Source: Candidatus Melainabacteria bacterium (GTDB taxonomy: Bacteria > Cyanobacteriota > Vampirovibrionia > Obscuribacterales > Obscuribacteraceae). Taken from it: DNA of 64,000 nucleotides. The notes beneath the pieces were generated by a model, which was given only the letters and a program-made list of their open reading frames with translations, did not search any database and was not told the origin of the DNA. The DNA lies in assembly GCA_016716405.1 (NCBI GenBank), contig JADJWK010000002.1, positions 682,001 through 746,000 on the forward strand, in the 5' to 3' direction. Made by a program: the position numbers and the translations under genes. Within the stretch, counting starts at the first letter, position 1; every line of letters begins with the position of its first letter. This document shows, piece by piece, positions 33,466 through 42,636 of the stretch.

Positions 33466-36400
33466 TCAGCGGGACAGCTTTTTCTCGTAGTTGCCCCAGT
33501 TGCTGGTCAAGTCATTGTGAGCCAGCTCCTGAGCGGCTTTCGCCGGAAGATCGATCTTGACGCTCTTGCGGCCGGAGCGGGAGGTGTAGTCGTGCCTGTA
33601 AGTCCGATTTTCCATGATTTCGTAGCAGACGGCCATTTGCCAGTCCTCTTCGACCTTCACCTCCAGGGCGACCTCCATGGAGGTCGTCTCTATGTCCAGT
33701 TCTTCCACCGACTTGACCAGACGTACCGTGTCGGCCAGGTTGTGAACGATCGGCCAGAGCCGTTTCGGCGGGCTCAGGACCGGGCTTATCGAGGGCGTCT
33801 GAAAAACAGTGTCGCTCTCGAGGCTGCTGGTGGGCGCGGGCGCGCCGGCAGCCGGGTCGCCGGCTTGCTTTGGGGTCCTGAGAGCGTCGTCGATGCTTCC
33901 GGCAGCCTGCAGGACGATTGTGGCGGCATCGGGTGCTCGACCGGTTTCGGAGCCTGCACCGCCTGCATCCCGGATGACCTCCGACTCTTCGAACTCGTAC
34001 CCGCAAGGACAGATGGTTGCCCGGGATACTGCCAGGCGTCCGCATTCCGGGCACTTCTTCGAGGCGAAATCGGTGGTCACGCCTGATTGGCTGGCAGAGC
34101 CGATTAACTTGGCACGGTTGAGACCGAGACGCTCTCGATACTCGGCGATTTCTCTGTTGGAAGGAAGCGCTATAGTGGCGCCGCGCGTTACTTTGGCTGT
34201 GGGAACGCCGCGGCTGTCAGTCTCGGTGGTGAGCCCGTTCACTTCCGCGATGAGTTTCCATAGAGACACGTCCTTAATGGCCGGGTGTTTCATCGCGATG
34301 GACTTGAGCGAGTCGCCCAGTCTGATGACGTATTGAAGGCGACCGTCGGGCTTCTTGACCTTTCGGGGCCCGATCGGTCCCAGGGCTTCCTCGATGTTCT
34401 TCCGCCTCTGCTCGGCTTTCGCCACGGCGTTTGCCATCCACTCGTCCCGGATCTTGTTGTCTTCCGCAGGAGCATCGCTGGAAACATTGGTATCATCCGT
34501 GGGGCCATCCCAGCGCTCGCCGAAGCGAGCAGCGAGCTCTTCCTCCGGGGTCGTGTATTTGCCTGCAGTGCCGCTGCCCATGGTGGCATCAGGAGCGCCG
34601 ATTCTTCCGGTCATGAGCTTGCTTCGGAATTCACGAGACTCCGCTGGTGATGGCAGCCAGATGATCAATCCTCTGGGGAGATACGCGACTTGCTTCCCGT
34701 TCTCATCCCTGGTCGGAATGATTTTCTTGTTTATGTCATAAATCAGGGCTGCCAGGCGCGGGTCTCGAAGCTCTTTCTCGGCAATCGATTCGAGGGTGTC
34801 GCCTTTCTTGACTACATAGCGGCGGCGCTTCTTGTCTTCCTGGGCGAGCTTCGCTTCTTTGAGCTTTCGCTCCCTGAGCTCTCGATCCTTCTGCTCCTGC
34901 ATCAACAGAAGCATATCTTTCTCCCTGATTTTCTTGTCTTCTAGATCTTTCTCCTCTTCTTCACTCAGCTCCTTGTCCTTTTTCTTGCCGTCTGTCTCGG
35001 ATAGCTTACCCGACATCTCGGAGGGTCTGACGTTGCCGATTTCTTTTCCGGTCGCCGGGTCGAGGAGCTTGCCGGTGTGCGGGTCGTAAGGGAGGCCGGT
35101 GACGGCGTCGATAGGCTTTCCGGCTATGAGCTCGGCCGCCGATGACTGCCCTGCCTCGATTCGCTGCTGGGGCACTTCCGATCCCGTCTCGGCCCCTGCG
35201 GGTCTTGCTCCGGTGCCTGGAACCATTCCCGGCCGCGCCGCCAGGTCCCCTCTAACCAGCGCCGAGCTGTCTATCTGGCCGGCCGGCGGCTCGACCCGCC
35301 GCTGGGCGATATCGGAGGCAGTGGCAGACATGCCGGTGTCCAACATTGATCTGATGACCAAAATTTGAGCCGGGCTGAGGCGGGCTGCGAAGTCTCCGGA
35401 ATTGCTCGCCTGAGCCCGGGTATCCAGAGTCTGTGCCATCACGTCGAGAAGTCTCATCGGTTTGACTGCCTGATCCTGGGCGGTGGCGACAGGCACGCTC
35501 GTGTCAAGGGCGCTCAGGACCTTGCCGATGGCCCTCAGCCCCGATCGAGGCTCCACGGCTGACAGCGTCTCGCTCTGTCGCACGAGCATGCTCAGAGCCG
35601 AGCGGACTGGCGACATGGTCAGGCTGGCTTCCGTGCCTGAGAGGACCTGGCGAAGCGACGCGAAGCGAGCCTGGTCGACTTGCGAGATCATTATGCTGCT
35701 GCCGGTATCCTTTCCACCGGGCAGCAGAAACTTTTCCAGGGCGGAGGCGCGCTGAGGATCGAGCCCCTTGAGCAGGGTGTCCAGGCGGAGCTGGCCGAGA
35801 GGTTGCCCTTCCGGGAGCTGGCTGAGTCTCTTGCCCAGCTCGGTAAGAAACTGTTTCGTCGCCGGATCGTTGCCGTCGAGCTTGAGAGCTTTCAGGAGGC
35901 TTTCCGGCTTGAGCACGGACTGGTCATCGCCAGATCCGAGTCGGGCAGCCATCTCGGATTTGCCGACTTCGGTCTTGCCGGGCTCGCCCTTGAGTGCCTG
36001 AAGCTTTTCAATGAGTTGCCGGCGAAATTCCGGATCTTTCAACTGCTGGTTCAGCTCGGAATTTCTTTGAGCCAGCCTCTCGAATTCGCCCTGCGGGATT
36101 TTGTCCGCTCTCATTGCTCCCGAATCTTGAGGAAAATCGGCGCGGCGATTCTCGAAAGCGCGAGACCAGCTCTCGAGGTTTCTTGGCAGCTGCTGTCCTT
36201 CGCTCTGCATCTGCTTGATGAGCTCATTCGTCTGTTCGGGGTGATGCCGGGCGATTTCCCCGAAGGCCTTCCGGAATTCTTGATTGCGAGGATCAGTCTG
36301 CATCTGCTCGACGAGCCTCTGCGCTCTGGCGGCGTCGAAGGCCTGTCCCGGACCGGACCCGGAATCGGCGCGCACCGGCGGTCCATCCGCCATCGCAGGT

Positions 36401-36975
36401 GGTGCACCATCGCGAATGATGCGAGGAGAATCCAGTGCTGCAGGTGGTGTCACGCGGACGGGCTCTCCCGGTTTCCATACCCTTGCCGGTCCGTCCGGGA
36501 TCATGTTGACATGGCTGGTCTCGGATCGTTGCTGGAGAACCTCCAGGGCGCGACCATTATTGGTGCTCGTCAGAGAGAATCCGCTCTCTCCGGAAGGCGC
36601 GGGCTCGTATCGGAAGCGTTCACCACCGGCGGTGGTGAAGAAGGTTCCGTTCTTGCCTGTATGGAGAATGCCCTGCATGGGTCCTTCGCTGGTATCGAAA
36701 GTGGTGAGCCGCCTGTCGACATTTCCGGCATTGCTGGTTCTGTCCATGGTGCGGCGCAGATCTTCGAACCTTCCCTGTCCGGGTCCGAAGATTCCGCTCT
36801 CCATTTGCATTTTCGTTACAGCATCCCCTTCGACACGCCCGGCGTCCGGTTTCTCGAAGCGGCTATTGAGCTCCCCTTCGGCTTGCAGTTGTCCAGGTCT
36901 GGTCTGTTGACGTCCTTCCGGATTTTGAGCCGAAGGCTCGACTTTGGCATGTGGGTCGGGTCGACCGTTGGCCAT
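33466..36975 (-). CDS. Large LysM / zinc-ribbon protein with shared C-terminal module
   Basis: I choose ATG 36975 (1,169 residues), because GGAGAG lies nine bases upstream. The frame is open to 37392, but that would run into the divergent gene. Residues 1-600 are polar and helical, with a region like MQTDPRNQEFRKAFGEIARH. A GLPYDPHTGKLLDP unit lies at about 622-648, then a charged coiled coil at 662-718. LysM-1 is at 718-778 (YVVKKGDTLESIAEKEL) and LysM-2 at 877-938 (YVIRLGDSLKSIAMKHP). A zinc ribbon follows at 970-997 (CPECGRLA...CPCGYE), and the conserved terminal domain at 1077-1169 ending DLTSNWGNYEKKLSR. There is no signal peptide. Architecture and sequence match the end of the giant gene, so they are paralogues. 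A cell-envelope role is inferred from LysM. Confidence 0.77.
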   Translation of the reverse strand: MANGRPDPHAKVEPSAQNPEGRQQTRPGQLQAEGELNSRFEKPDAGRVEGDAVTKMQMESGIFGPGQGRFEDLRRTMDRTSNAGNVDRRLTTFDTSEGPMQGILHTGKNGTFFTTAGGERFRYEPAPSGESGFSLTSTNNGRALEVLQQRSETSHVNMIPDGPARVWKPGEPVRVTPPAALDSPRIIRDGAPPAMADGPPVRADSGSGPGQAFDAARAQRLVEQMQTDPRNQEFRKAFGEIARHHPEQTNELIKQMQSEGQQLPRNLESWSRAFENRRADFPQDSGAMRADKIPQGEFERLAQRNSELNQQLKDPEFRRQLIEKLQALKGEPGKTEVGKSEMAARLGSGDDQSVLKPESLLKALKLDGNDPATKQFLTELGKRLSQLPEGQPLGQLRLDTLLKGLDPQRASALEKFLLPGGKDTGSSIMISQVDQARFASLRQVLSGTEASLTMSPVRSALSMLVRQSETLSAVEPRSGLRAIGKVLSALDTSVPVATAQDQAVKPMRLLDVMAQTLDTRAQASNSGDFAARLSPAQILVIRSMLDTGMSATASDIAQRRVEPPAGQIDSSALVRGDLAARPGMVPGTGARPAGAETGSEVPQQRIEAGQSSAAELIAGKPIDAVTGLPYDPHTGKLLDPATGKEIGNVRPSEMSGKLSETDGKKKDKELSEEEEKDLEDKKIREKDMLLLMQEQKDRELRERKLKEAKLAQEDKKRRRYVVKKGDTLESIAEKELRDPRLAALIYDINKKIIPTRDENGKQVAYLPRGLIIWLPSPAESREFRSKLMTGRIGAPDATMGSGTAGKYTTPEEELAARFGERWDGPTDDTNVSSDAPAEDNKIRDEWMANAVAKAEQRRKNIEEALGPIGPRKVKKPDGRLQYVIRLGDSLKSIAMKHPAIKDVSLWKLIAEVNGLTTETDSRGVPTAKVTRGATIALPSNREIAEYRERLGLNRAKLIGSASQSGVTTDFASKKCPECGRLAVSRATICPCGYEFEESEVIRDAGGAGSETGRAPDAATIVLQAAGSIDDALRTPKQAGDPAAGAPAPTSSLESDTVFQTPSISPVLSPPKRLWPIVHNLADTVRLVKSVEELDIETTSMEVALEVKVEEDWQMAVCYEIMENRTYRHDYTSRSGRKSVKIDLPAKAAQELAHNDLTSNWGNYEKKLSR

Positions 36976-37170
36976 CTTGGCTGTCTCTCCAAATTGTTCA
37001 TCTATATAAGCTTTTTTACCCGGAAATGTTTTTTTTAGTACGGCCATGCCCGACGGGTGAGGGTTCTGCGTCCCCGGGGGCAGGGAGCCCGGCGCATTTA
37101 ATCTTGGCAGCTGTCCAATTTGCGCGAGCGCCGAATAGACCTCTTTACCCCCAGCGAAGTAGCGTTTCTG

Positions 37171-40100
37171 ATGCCAGCCAGCGACAGTCCCCAAGGTCAA
37201 GCAGAACCGATCGGCAATGCCCCCGAGCAAGCCGGTCTGACCGTCTCCACCGATGCTGAAGGCGAGATTCGCATAGAACCGGGAATCGAGATCAGCACCG
37301 CTTCCGAGCCGGTTCTCTCGACAGTCCAGGTGGTCAGCTCCCTCAACGTTCTCCACGATGCGAGCACATTCACTCCGGTCAGCGAAGCGCACCTGCCCGG
37401 AGTCGATATAGTCGATGTCGAGCCTGCCGCCAGACCCGAAGTCGCCGCCCAGGCCGAGCCGGCAGGCAAGCCCGAATTAGTCGCCCAGGCCGAGCCGGCA
37501 GGCAAGCCCGAATTAGTCGTCCAGGCCGAGCCGGCTGGCAAGCCCGAATTAGTCGCCCAGACCGAGCCCGCCGCTGAGGCGGGAGGCTCTGCTTCCTCTG
37601 GCATCACCCTTGACCGCTTGATGAGCATGACTGCCCAGAAGGCCGACCACGTCGTGACAGCGGCTGCCGTTGAGGAGCATGAGCCGGGCAGCCTGGAGCG
37701 TCTCGTGGCCGTGGTCGAGAAAGCCAACGATGGCAAGCCGGTTCTCGGAACCGGGGAAGGTTTCGAGAGCCGTGCGCTTTTCCCCGGCGACAGCACTGTC
37801 AGCAAGGTCAGTGAGAAAGTATTGAGAGGCATTCTCGACGATCAGAAGAAAGTGGAAGGGGTTAGAACCGAGGAGCCCACGACCATCTATGTAGAGCCCT
37901 CGGCTGGCGACCTCGAGCCCGGAAAAGATGCCACCGGCTCCCTGCCTGGTTCGGTCAGACCGAGCGCTTCCGGCGTCGAGCTGCCCCGCACCGTCACCCT
38001 CCTCGAGCAAGCCGCCGAGAGCTTCCGTCCTGTTCGCGCCGATGACTCCGCCGAAGGCAACAAGCGCCTGACCGAGATTGTCAGAGAGATTCCTGTAGTC
38101 AGAGCTCCTCTCGAGAACACCGGCTCCGGAGAAGGCTTCCAGTCCAGATCGCTTTTCCCCGGCGATTCCGCCGTGAGCATGGTGACCACCGCCAATATGG
38201 ACAGGATCCTCGACAGGCAGCCCGGGACTCCTGCCGGCGAAACTCGAATGTATGTCCGGCCCTCCGATGATGATCTGTCGGTATCAAGGCTCCCGGAGGT
38301 CCATCCTCGGACCGCATCACCGGAGGGCTCGGGTGCCCAGAGTGAAAGCAGCCTCCCGCCGGCGGAGAAGGCTCCGGTGGTGGCGAGCCTGGCACGACTG
38401 GCCGCAGCCATAGGCGAAGAAGCCAGACCCGAGACAGTGGCGCCCAGAAAAGCCGAGAGCGGGAGCCCTGTCGAGCCCCTCAGAGATGTCCTCGCCGGCG
38501 CTACCGTCAGGGCTCCCGAGAGTCATATCGTCGCAGGACAGGGCTTCCAGGATCGCTCCCTCTTCCCCGGCGATTCTCACGAGAGCGTGGTGAGCCAGAG
38601 CCAGATTGAGAGGATAGTCAATAAACTGGCCGACCCGGTAGCGTCATCAGTAGAGTCCATTCAGTCACCGTTGGCGGGTCTTCCATTCGCACGTTCAGCC
38701 GATGGCGGTAAAGCGTCTGCAGATCGCGAAGTCGCTGTTTCCCGCACAACTGTGTATGTCGCCAGCGCCGCTTCGGATCTCGCTCCCGGAAATGGAGCCC
38801 GCCCTGAGAAGACAGAATCCGACGGCAAGCTTCCCGTCATCGCCCCCAGCGGCTCCGGATCATCCGAGAGCAATTTACCCGTCATCGTTCCGGCCGCCTC
38901 CCCCGCCAGCGATTCCTTTATAGCCCGCGCCGTTGCCGTGATCGCCGATAACACTCCGGTTGCCCGTGCCGATGCATCGCCCTTTCCTTCGGTTACGAGC
39001 GCTGAACATAAGATTGCCGGAGTCGAGGTTGTGGCCGCCAGACCCGAGGCTATCGGAACCGGTTTCACTCCTCGCGTGCTGTTCCCCGGCGACAGCGGCG
39101 TCAGCGCCGTCACCGATGAGATCGCCCGGACTATACATAGCAGCGCCGCACCGGTGGACGAGAAGGGCGCTCCCCTTCCAGTCGCTGAGCGCTATGTCAT
39201 GAAAGCCAAAGATGATCTCGGCTCCTCTTTCGGTGCGACTCTGACTGCTCTTCTGTCAAACGGCACTCCGGACTCATCGAGCCGGCCTCTTCCCGCTGCC
39301 CGCACTGCCGGCGCTTCGGACGCTCTCCCGGGCAATCTCCCGGGCAATCTTGCCCCGTCCATGCGCGCCATCATCGCTGCTACCGTGGAAGTCGGCGAGC
39401 GGGCCATCGAGCCAGCAAGACATTCTGCCGCTCCGGTGCTCGAAAGCGAAGGCAGCCTCCTCGCCAATCTCACGAGAATCGTGACCAGAGCTCCTGAAGC
39501 CAAAGAAGGTACTGGCTTCCAGTCCGTCGCCACCTATCCCGGCGACAGCAGCAAGAGCCAGGTCAGCGTCGCCGTTCTCGAGACGCTGCTCGCCGATAAG
39601 ACCAGCGTCGGTGGCTATACCAGACCTGAAGCTGGCGACCTGGACCGTGGTAAGGGCGTCAGCCCCGTCATCCCCGTAAGCGCTGGCTCCCTGGTGGCCG
39701 CCCTGGTTGAAGGCATTGCCAGTACTGCTTCCCCGGATAACAGTGTCAGGACCGAAGTCGCCCTTCCTGCGGTCAAGCCTGAGACCGTTCTTCCGGCGAC
39801 CCGCGCTATCGCTTCCCTGGTATCCAATGAGTTCATCCCCAGAGAAGCCTTACCCGGTGACGGCACTTTATCCAGGGTCAGCCCGGAGACCATGACCGTT
39901 CTCGCTCGCGCCCTCCAGAACAGCCCTTCCAGACCCTTCGTCGAAGCCCAGCCCGGCGACCTTGCTGTGGCTCTTCCTCCTGTCCGCACCCAGAACGTTG
40001 CCGGCGAGACCTCCCTTGGCGATCTCATCGCCGGAGCCGCTCGGGGCGCGCAGGATTCTTACCCCATCGTCACCGCACTCACCAGCCTGGTCGGCAATCA

Positions 40101-42636
40101 AGGCAACCAAAAGGGAGAAGCTGCGGTGCCGGCGGTCGCGGTCGCATCCACCGTCGATAGAGATACCGTGCCTGCGGTCGCTGTCGCATCTACCATCGAT
40201 AGAGGCACCGTGCCTGCGGTCGCGGTCGCATCCATCATCGATAGAAGCACCGCTCCTGTGGTCGCAGCCCTATCTAACGTCGAGAAAGTCTCAGAGCCGG
40301 TTGCGTCTATCAGCAACAGAGTCGCCGACAATGGCAACGGTAACATCGCAGGCGATATCAACCTGGCTCTCAATCCCTATGCAATTTCCCGACCTGGCGT
40401 CGAAGTCGCCGCCGACCTGCCTGTCTCCTCCGGATACAGAGCTTCGGCGTTCCTTGCCAGAACCTCTATGGTCAATGCTGCCAGCGCTGATTCTCTCAAT
40501 CCCCATACTTCCTTCATCCCCGCGGCTGCCGCTGTCAAGTTCTCGAGCGCCTCCACCATCGACTGGTCCGCCGGGTTCAAGACTGATGCCGGCACAATCG
40601 CTCGGCCGGCGGCTGAAGGAGCTGCTTCTCATGTTTTTTACGGAAAAACCGCTCAATTCCTGGCTTCTTTCGAGTCTCAAGCTCAGGTCCCGGGACAGGC
40701 TCAAGTCCAGTCGCCAGCCCAGGCGCTAGCCAACTCGCAATCCCAGCGCCAGATCGAGCGCGGCACGGATCTCGTCAGATCTTTTGGCGACGCCGTCAAA
40801 GTACAGCCGATTACTGTCGACCTGGCTCCTCTGGGCGCCTACCAGGCCTTTGCCTCGAGAGTAGAGCCGGCAGTGCCGGTAAGCACCTCCGGTGATGCTC
40901 CTTCAATCAAGTTCTCCCTCGGCACCCAGAGCGTTCGCTCGGATGTCGGTATGGCAGTCAGACTGGATTCGGCTCGTTTTATCGCCCTTCCTATCGCAAT
41001 CGAACAGGGCGTGATCAATATTCGTCTCGACGGTCAGGTCAGGGTCAATGGCATCCAGGGCGCACTCATCTCCGCGAACTTTCCCGGCGGCATTACCGGC
41101 GGCATCACCGGCGCCGGCACAGCCAACGGCACCAACCAGACCGGCACCGTCATCAATATAAGCATCGACTCCCTGACCGCCGGAAACCGCGTCGAGAGCA
41201 CCCCGGTCAAAGCCGACAGTCAGAAGATCGACCTGACCGGCACCAGAACGGAAAGCACGAAGACCGTCCAGGCTTCGGAGTTCATCGTGCAGGCTACCCG
41301 CGGTGCCATGACTCCGGTGATTGCCATCGGTATCGTCAACGCCATCAAGGGCGGCCAGTCGCTTCCTCCCGGTCTGACCATCGAAGATGGCGTCATCACC
41401 CTGCGCCATAACGGCGAAGTATTCTTCTTCCCCGGCCTGGCTGCCGCTCTCAAATTCGCCCAGGTCCTCGGTCTTGCCGGCGAGTCTCAGGAAGAGGACG
41501 AGGACCAGATTGCCCAGCAGGTCAGCGTCGGTCGCGAAAAATATGTGGTCGAGGCAGGTGACACCATCGCCGGTATCGCTAAGGGCAAGCTCGGCGATGC
41601 CAGATTCGGTGACCTGATCATCACTATCAACCGCAGCGAAGTCGTCTACCGCATGGTCGACGGAGTGCGCACCTCCTTCATATATCCCACCCAGGTTCTC
41701 TGGCTTCCCAGCGCCGCCGAATGTCGCGTGTTCGCCAGGCACTTCTTCAACGGCAAGTCCCTGGTCGGTGGAGTCGGCAATGACTTGGTCGCCAGCCAGG
41801 AATATTCTGCTGAGTATGCTACTGAATATGCCACCAGCCCCTCCGGCTTCGGACAGGAGCCTGCCGTGAAAACCATACCGGTGATCTCCGGCCAGCCCAG
41901 CGGTCCTCTGGGCAGCATTCTCGATCGAGTCAGATTCGCCGGTGGTCGCCCCTCGGTGGACCTGCTCAGCCCGCAGTCGGTGGGTCAGCTTTCCCAGCAA
42001 AAATTCTACGAAGTCCAGGACGGCGATTCGTTGAAAACCATCGCCGCCAGCGACAAAAGCATGAACAGCCAGCATTACTGGAAGCTGATCGCCCAGGTCA
42101 ACGGTATGAGCACCGATCTGGACGAGAAGGGCAATCCGGTGATGGCTCTCGTGGCGGGACAGCATATCCTCCTGCCTACCGAGCGCGAGATTGCCTCCTA
42201 TCGTGCCAACACCAGCCTCCCCACACCGGTCGTCCTGACCGCCAGCCAGCCCGAGATGGGAAGGGTGCAGGAAAACTTCAGCCCCACCGTCATCACCAGC
42301 GAAGTGGAAGTCCGCCAGTTTGCTCGCAACTGTCGTCTTGTAGTGATCGACTTCCCGTCCGCTCCTGCCGATTTCACCCTCAATCTTCAGGTCATGGAAG
42401 CCGGTCTCTGGAACACCGTCGCCTCTTACGAGTCCCGTAACGGACGCTCGGTGAGAAGCATCTACGGCAGAGAGGGAGTCACCTCCTCCATGGTTCTCAA
42501 TCTCCCGGCTACCGTCGTCAAGCAGATGGCCGTGGAAGACTTCAGCCGCAACTGGGCCAATCACGCGGTAGCGGTCGATACCGGCAACAGAGCGTCCGGT
42601 CCTTATCTCAAACCGCTTCTCGAGGCATCGGCCTGA
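37171..42636 (+). CDS. Giant repeat protein with two LysM-like domains and shared C-terminal domain
   Basis: I choose ATG 37171 (about 1,821 residues); a TTG at 37120 is in frame but less natural. It has no signal peptide. Residues about 90-135 hold four AEPAGKPEL units. Residues about 190-930 hold six diverged modules, each with GxGFxxRxLFPGDS and later a YVxPSxxDL motif. A VPAVAVASTIDRGT repeat lies near 985-1035. Residues 1240-1450 look beta-rich. LysM-1 is at about 1455-1516 (YVVEAGDTIAGIAKGKL) and LysM-2 at about 1610-1671 (YEVQDGDSLKTIAASDK). The terminal domain at 1710-1810 (NCRLVVID...FSRNWANH) matches the other two giants, but the zinc ribbon between LysM and this domain is absent. 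It is divergent from the 1,169-residue protein with only about 195 bases between, and its last 34 bases overlap the convergent glycosyltransferase gene. Confidence 0.77.
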   Translation: MPASDSPQGQAEPIGNAPEQAGLTVSTDAEGEIRIEPGIEISTASEPVLSTVQVVSSLNVLHDASTFTPVSEAHLPGVDIVDVEPAARPEVAAQAEPAGKPELVAQAEPAGKPELVVQAEPAGKPELVAQTEPAAEAGGSASSGITLDRLMSMTAQKADHVVTAAAVEEHEPGSLERLVAVVEKANDGKPVLGTGEGFESRALFPGDSTVSKVSEKVLRGILDDQKKVEGVRTEEPTTIYVEPSAGDLEPGKDATGSLPGSVRPSASGVELPRTVTLLEQAAESFRPVRADDSAEGNKRLTEIVREIPVVRAPLENTGSGEGFQSRSLFPGDSAVSMVTTANMDRILDRQPGTPAGETRMYVRPSDDDLSVSRLPEVHPRTASPEGSGAQSESSLPPAEKAPVVASLARLAAAIGEEARPETVAPRKAESGSPVEPLRDVLAGATVRAPESHIVAGQGFQDRSLFPGDSHESVVSQSQIERIVNKLADPVASSVESIQSPLAGLPFARSADGGKASADREVAVSRTTVYVASAASDLAPGNGARPEKTESDGKLPVIAPSGSGSSESNLPVIVPAASPASDSFIARAVAVIADNTPVARADASPFPSVTSAEHKIAGVEVVAARPEAIGTGFTPRVLFPGDSGVSAVTDEIARTIHSSAAPVDEKGAPLPVAERYVMKAKDDLGSSFGATLTALLSNGTPDSSSRPLPAARTAGASDALPGNLPGNLAPSMRAIIAATVEVGERAIEPARHSAAPVLESEGSLLANLTRIVTRAPEAKEGTGFQSVATYPGDSSKSQVSVAVLETLLADKTSVGGYTRPEAGDLDRGKGVSPVIPVSAGSLVAALVEGIASTASPDNSVRTEVALPAVKPETVLPATRAIASLVSNEFIPREALPGDGTLSRVSPETMTVLARALQNSPSRPFVEAQPGDLAVALPPVRTQNVAGETSLGDLIAGAARGAQDSYPIVTALTSLVGNQGNQKGEAAVPAVAVASTVDRDTVPAVAVASTIDRGTVPAVAVASIIDRSTAPVVAALSNVEKVSEPVASISNRVADNGNGNIAGDINLALNPYAISRPGVEVAADLPVSSGYRASAFLARTSMVNAASADSLNPHTSFIPAAAAVKFSSASTIDWSAGFKTDAGTIARPAAEGAASHVFYGKTAQFLASFESQAQVPGQAQVQSPAQALANSQSQRQIERGTDLVRSFGDAVKVQPITVDLAPLGAYQAFASRVEPAVPVSTSGDAPSIKFSLGTQSVRSDVGMAVRLDSARFIALPIAIEQGVINIRLDGQVRVNGIQGALISANFPGGITGGITGAGTANGTNQTGTVINISIDSLTAGNRVESTPVKADSQKIDLTGTRTESTKTVQASEFIVQATRGAMTPVIAIGIVNAIKGGQSLPPGLTIEDGVITLRHNGEVFFFPGLAAALKFAQVLGLAGESQEEDEDQIAQQVSVGREKYVVEAGDTIAGIAKGKLGDARFGDLIITINRSEVVYRMVDGVRTSFIYPTQVLWLPSAAECRVFARHFFNGKSLVGGVGNDLVASQEYSAEYATEYATSPSGFGQEPAVKTIPVISGQPSGPLGSILDRVRFAGGRPSVDLLSPQSVGQLSQQKFYEVQDGDSLKTIAASDKSMNSQHYWKLIAQVNGMSTDLDEKGNPVMALVAGQHILLPTEREIASYRANTSLPTPVVLTASQPEMGRVQENFSPTVITSEVEVRQFARNCRLVVIDFPSAPADFTLNLQVMEAGLWNTVASYESRNGRSVRSIYGREGVTSSMVLNLPATVVKQMAVEDFSRNWANHAVAVDTGNRASGPYLKPLLEASA
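37441..37568 (+). repeat. Tandem AEPAGKPELVAQ repeat
   Basis: There are three nearly identical 36-base units plus a partial unit, reading AEPAGKPELVAQ. They lie near the start of the 1,821-residue protein, and the near-identity of the DNA copies suggests recent duplication. Confidence 0.85.
37750..39960 (+). repeat. Six diverged LFPGDS modules in the 1,821-residue protein
   Basis: Modules begin near 37750, 38128, 38540, 39055, 39508 and 39815. Each carries the signature GxGFxxRxLFPGDSxVSxV followed by an Ile/Leu-rich helix of about ten residues. About 25 to 30 residues later there is a short YVxPSxxDL motif. The DNA copies have diverged, so the repeat is old and under protein-level constraint. 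Confidence 0.75.
40126..40275 (+). repeat. Tandem VPAVAVASTIDRGT repeat
   Basis: Four 42-base units read VPAVAVASTIDRGT with minor changes. The DNA copies are highly similar (gcggtcgcggtcgcatccac). They lie inside the 1,821-residue protein gene. Confidence 0.8.

Noticed and set aside
35680..37038. 452-codon plus-strand ORF opposite the 1,169-residue LysM protein
   Set aside because: It is an antisense shadow. No domain, no start signal, and the minus frame is clearly coding.
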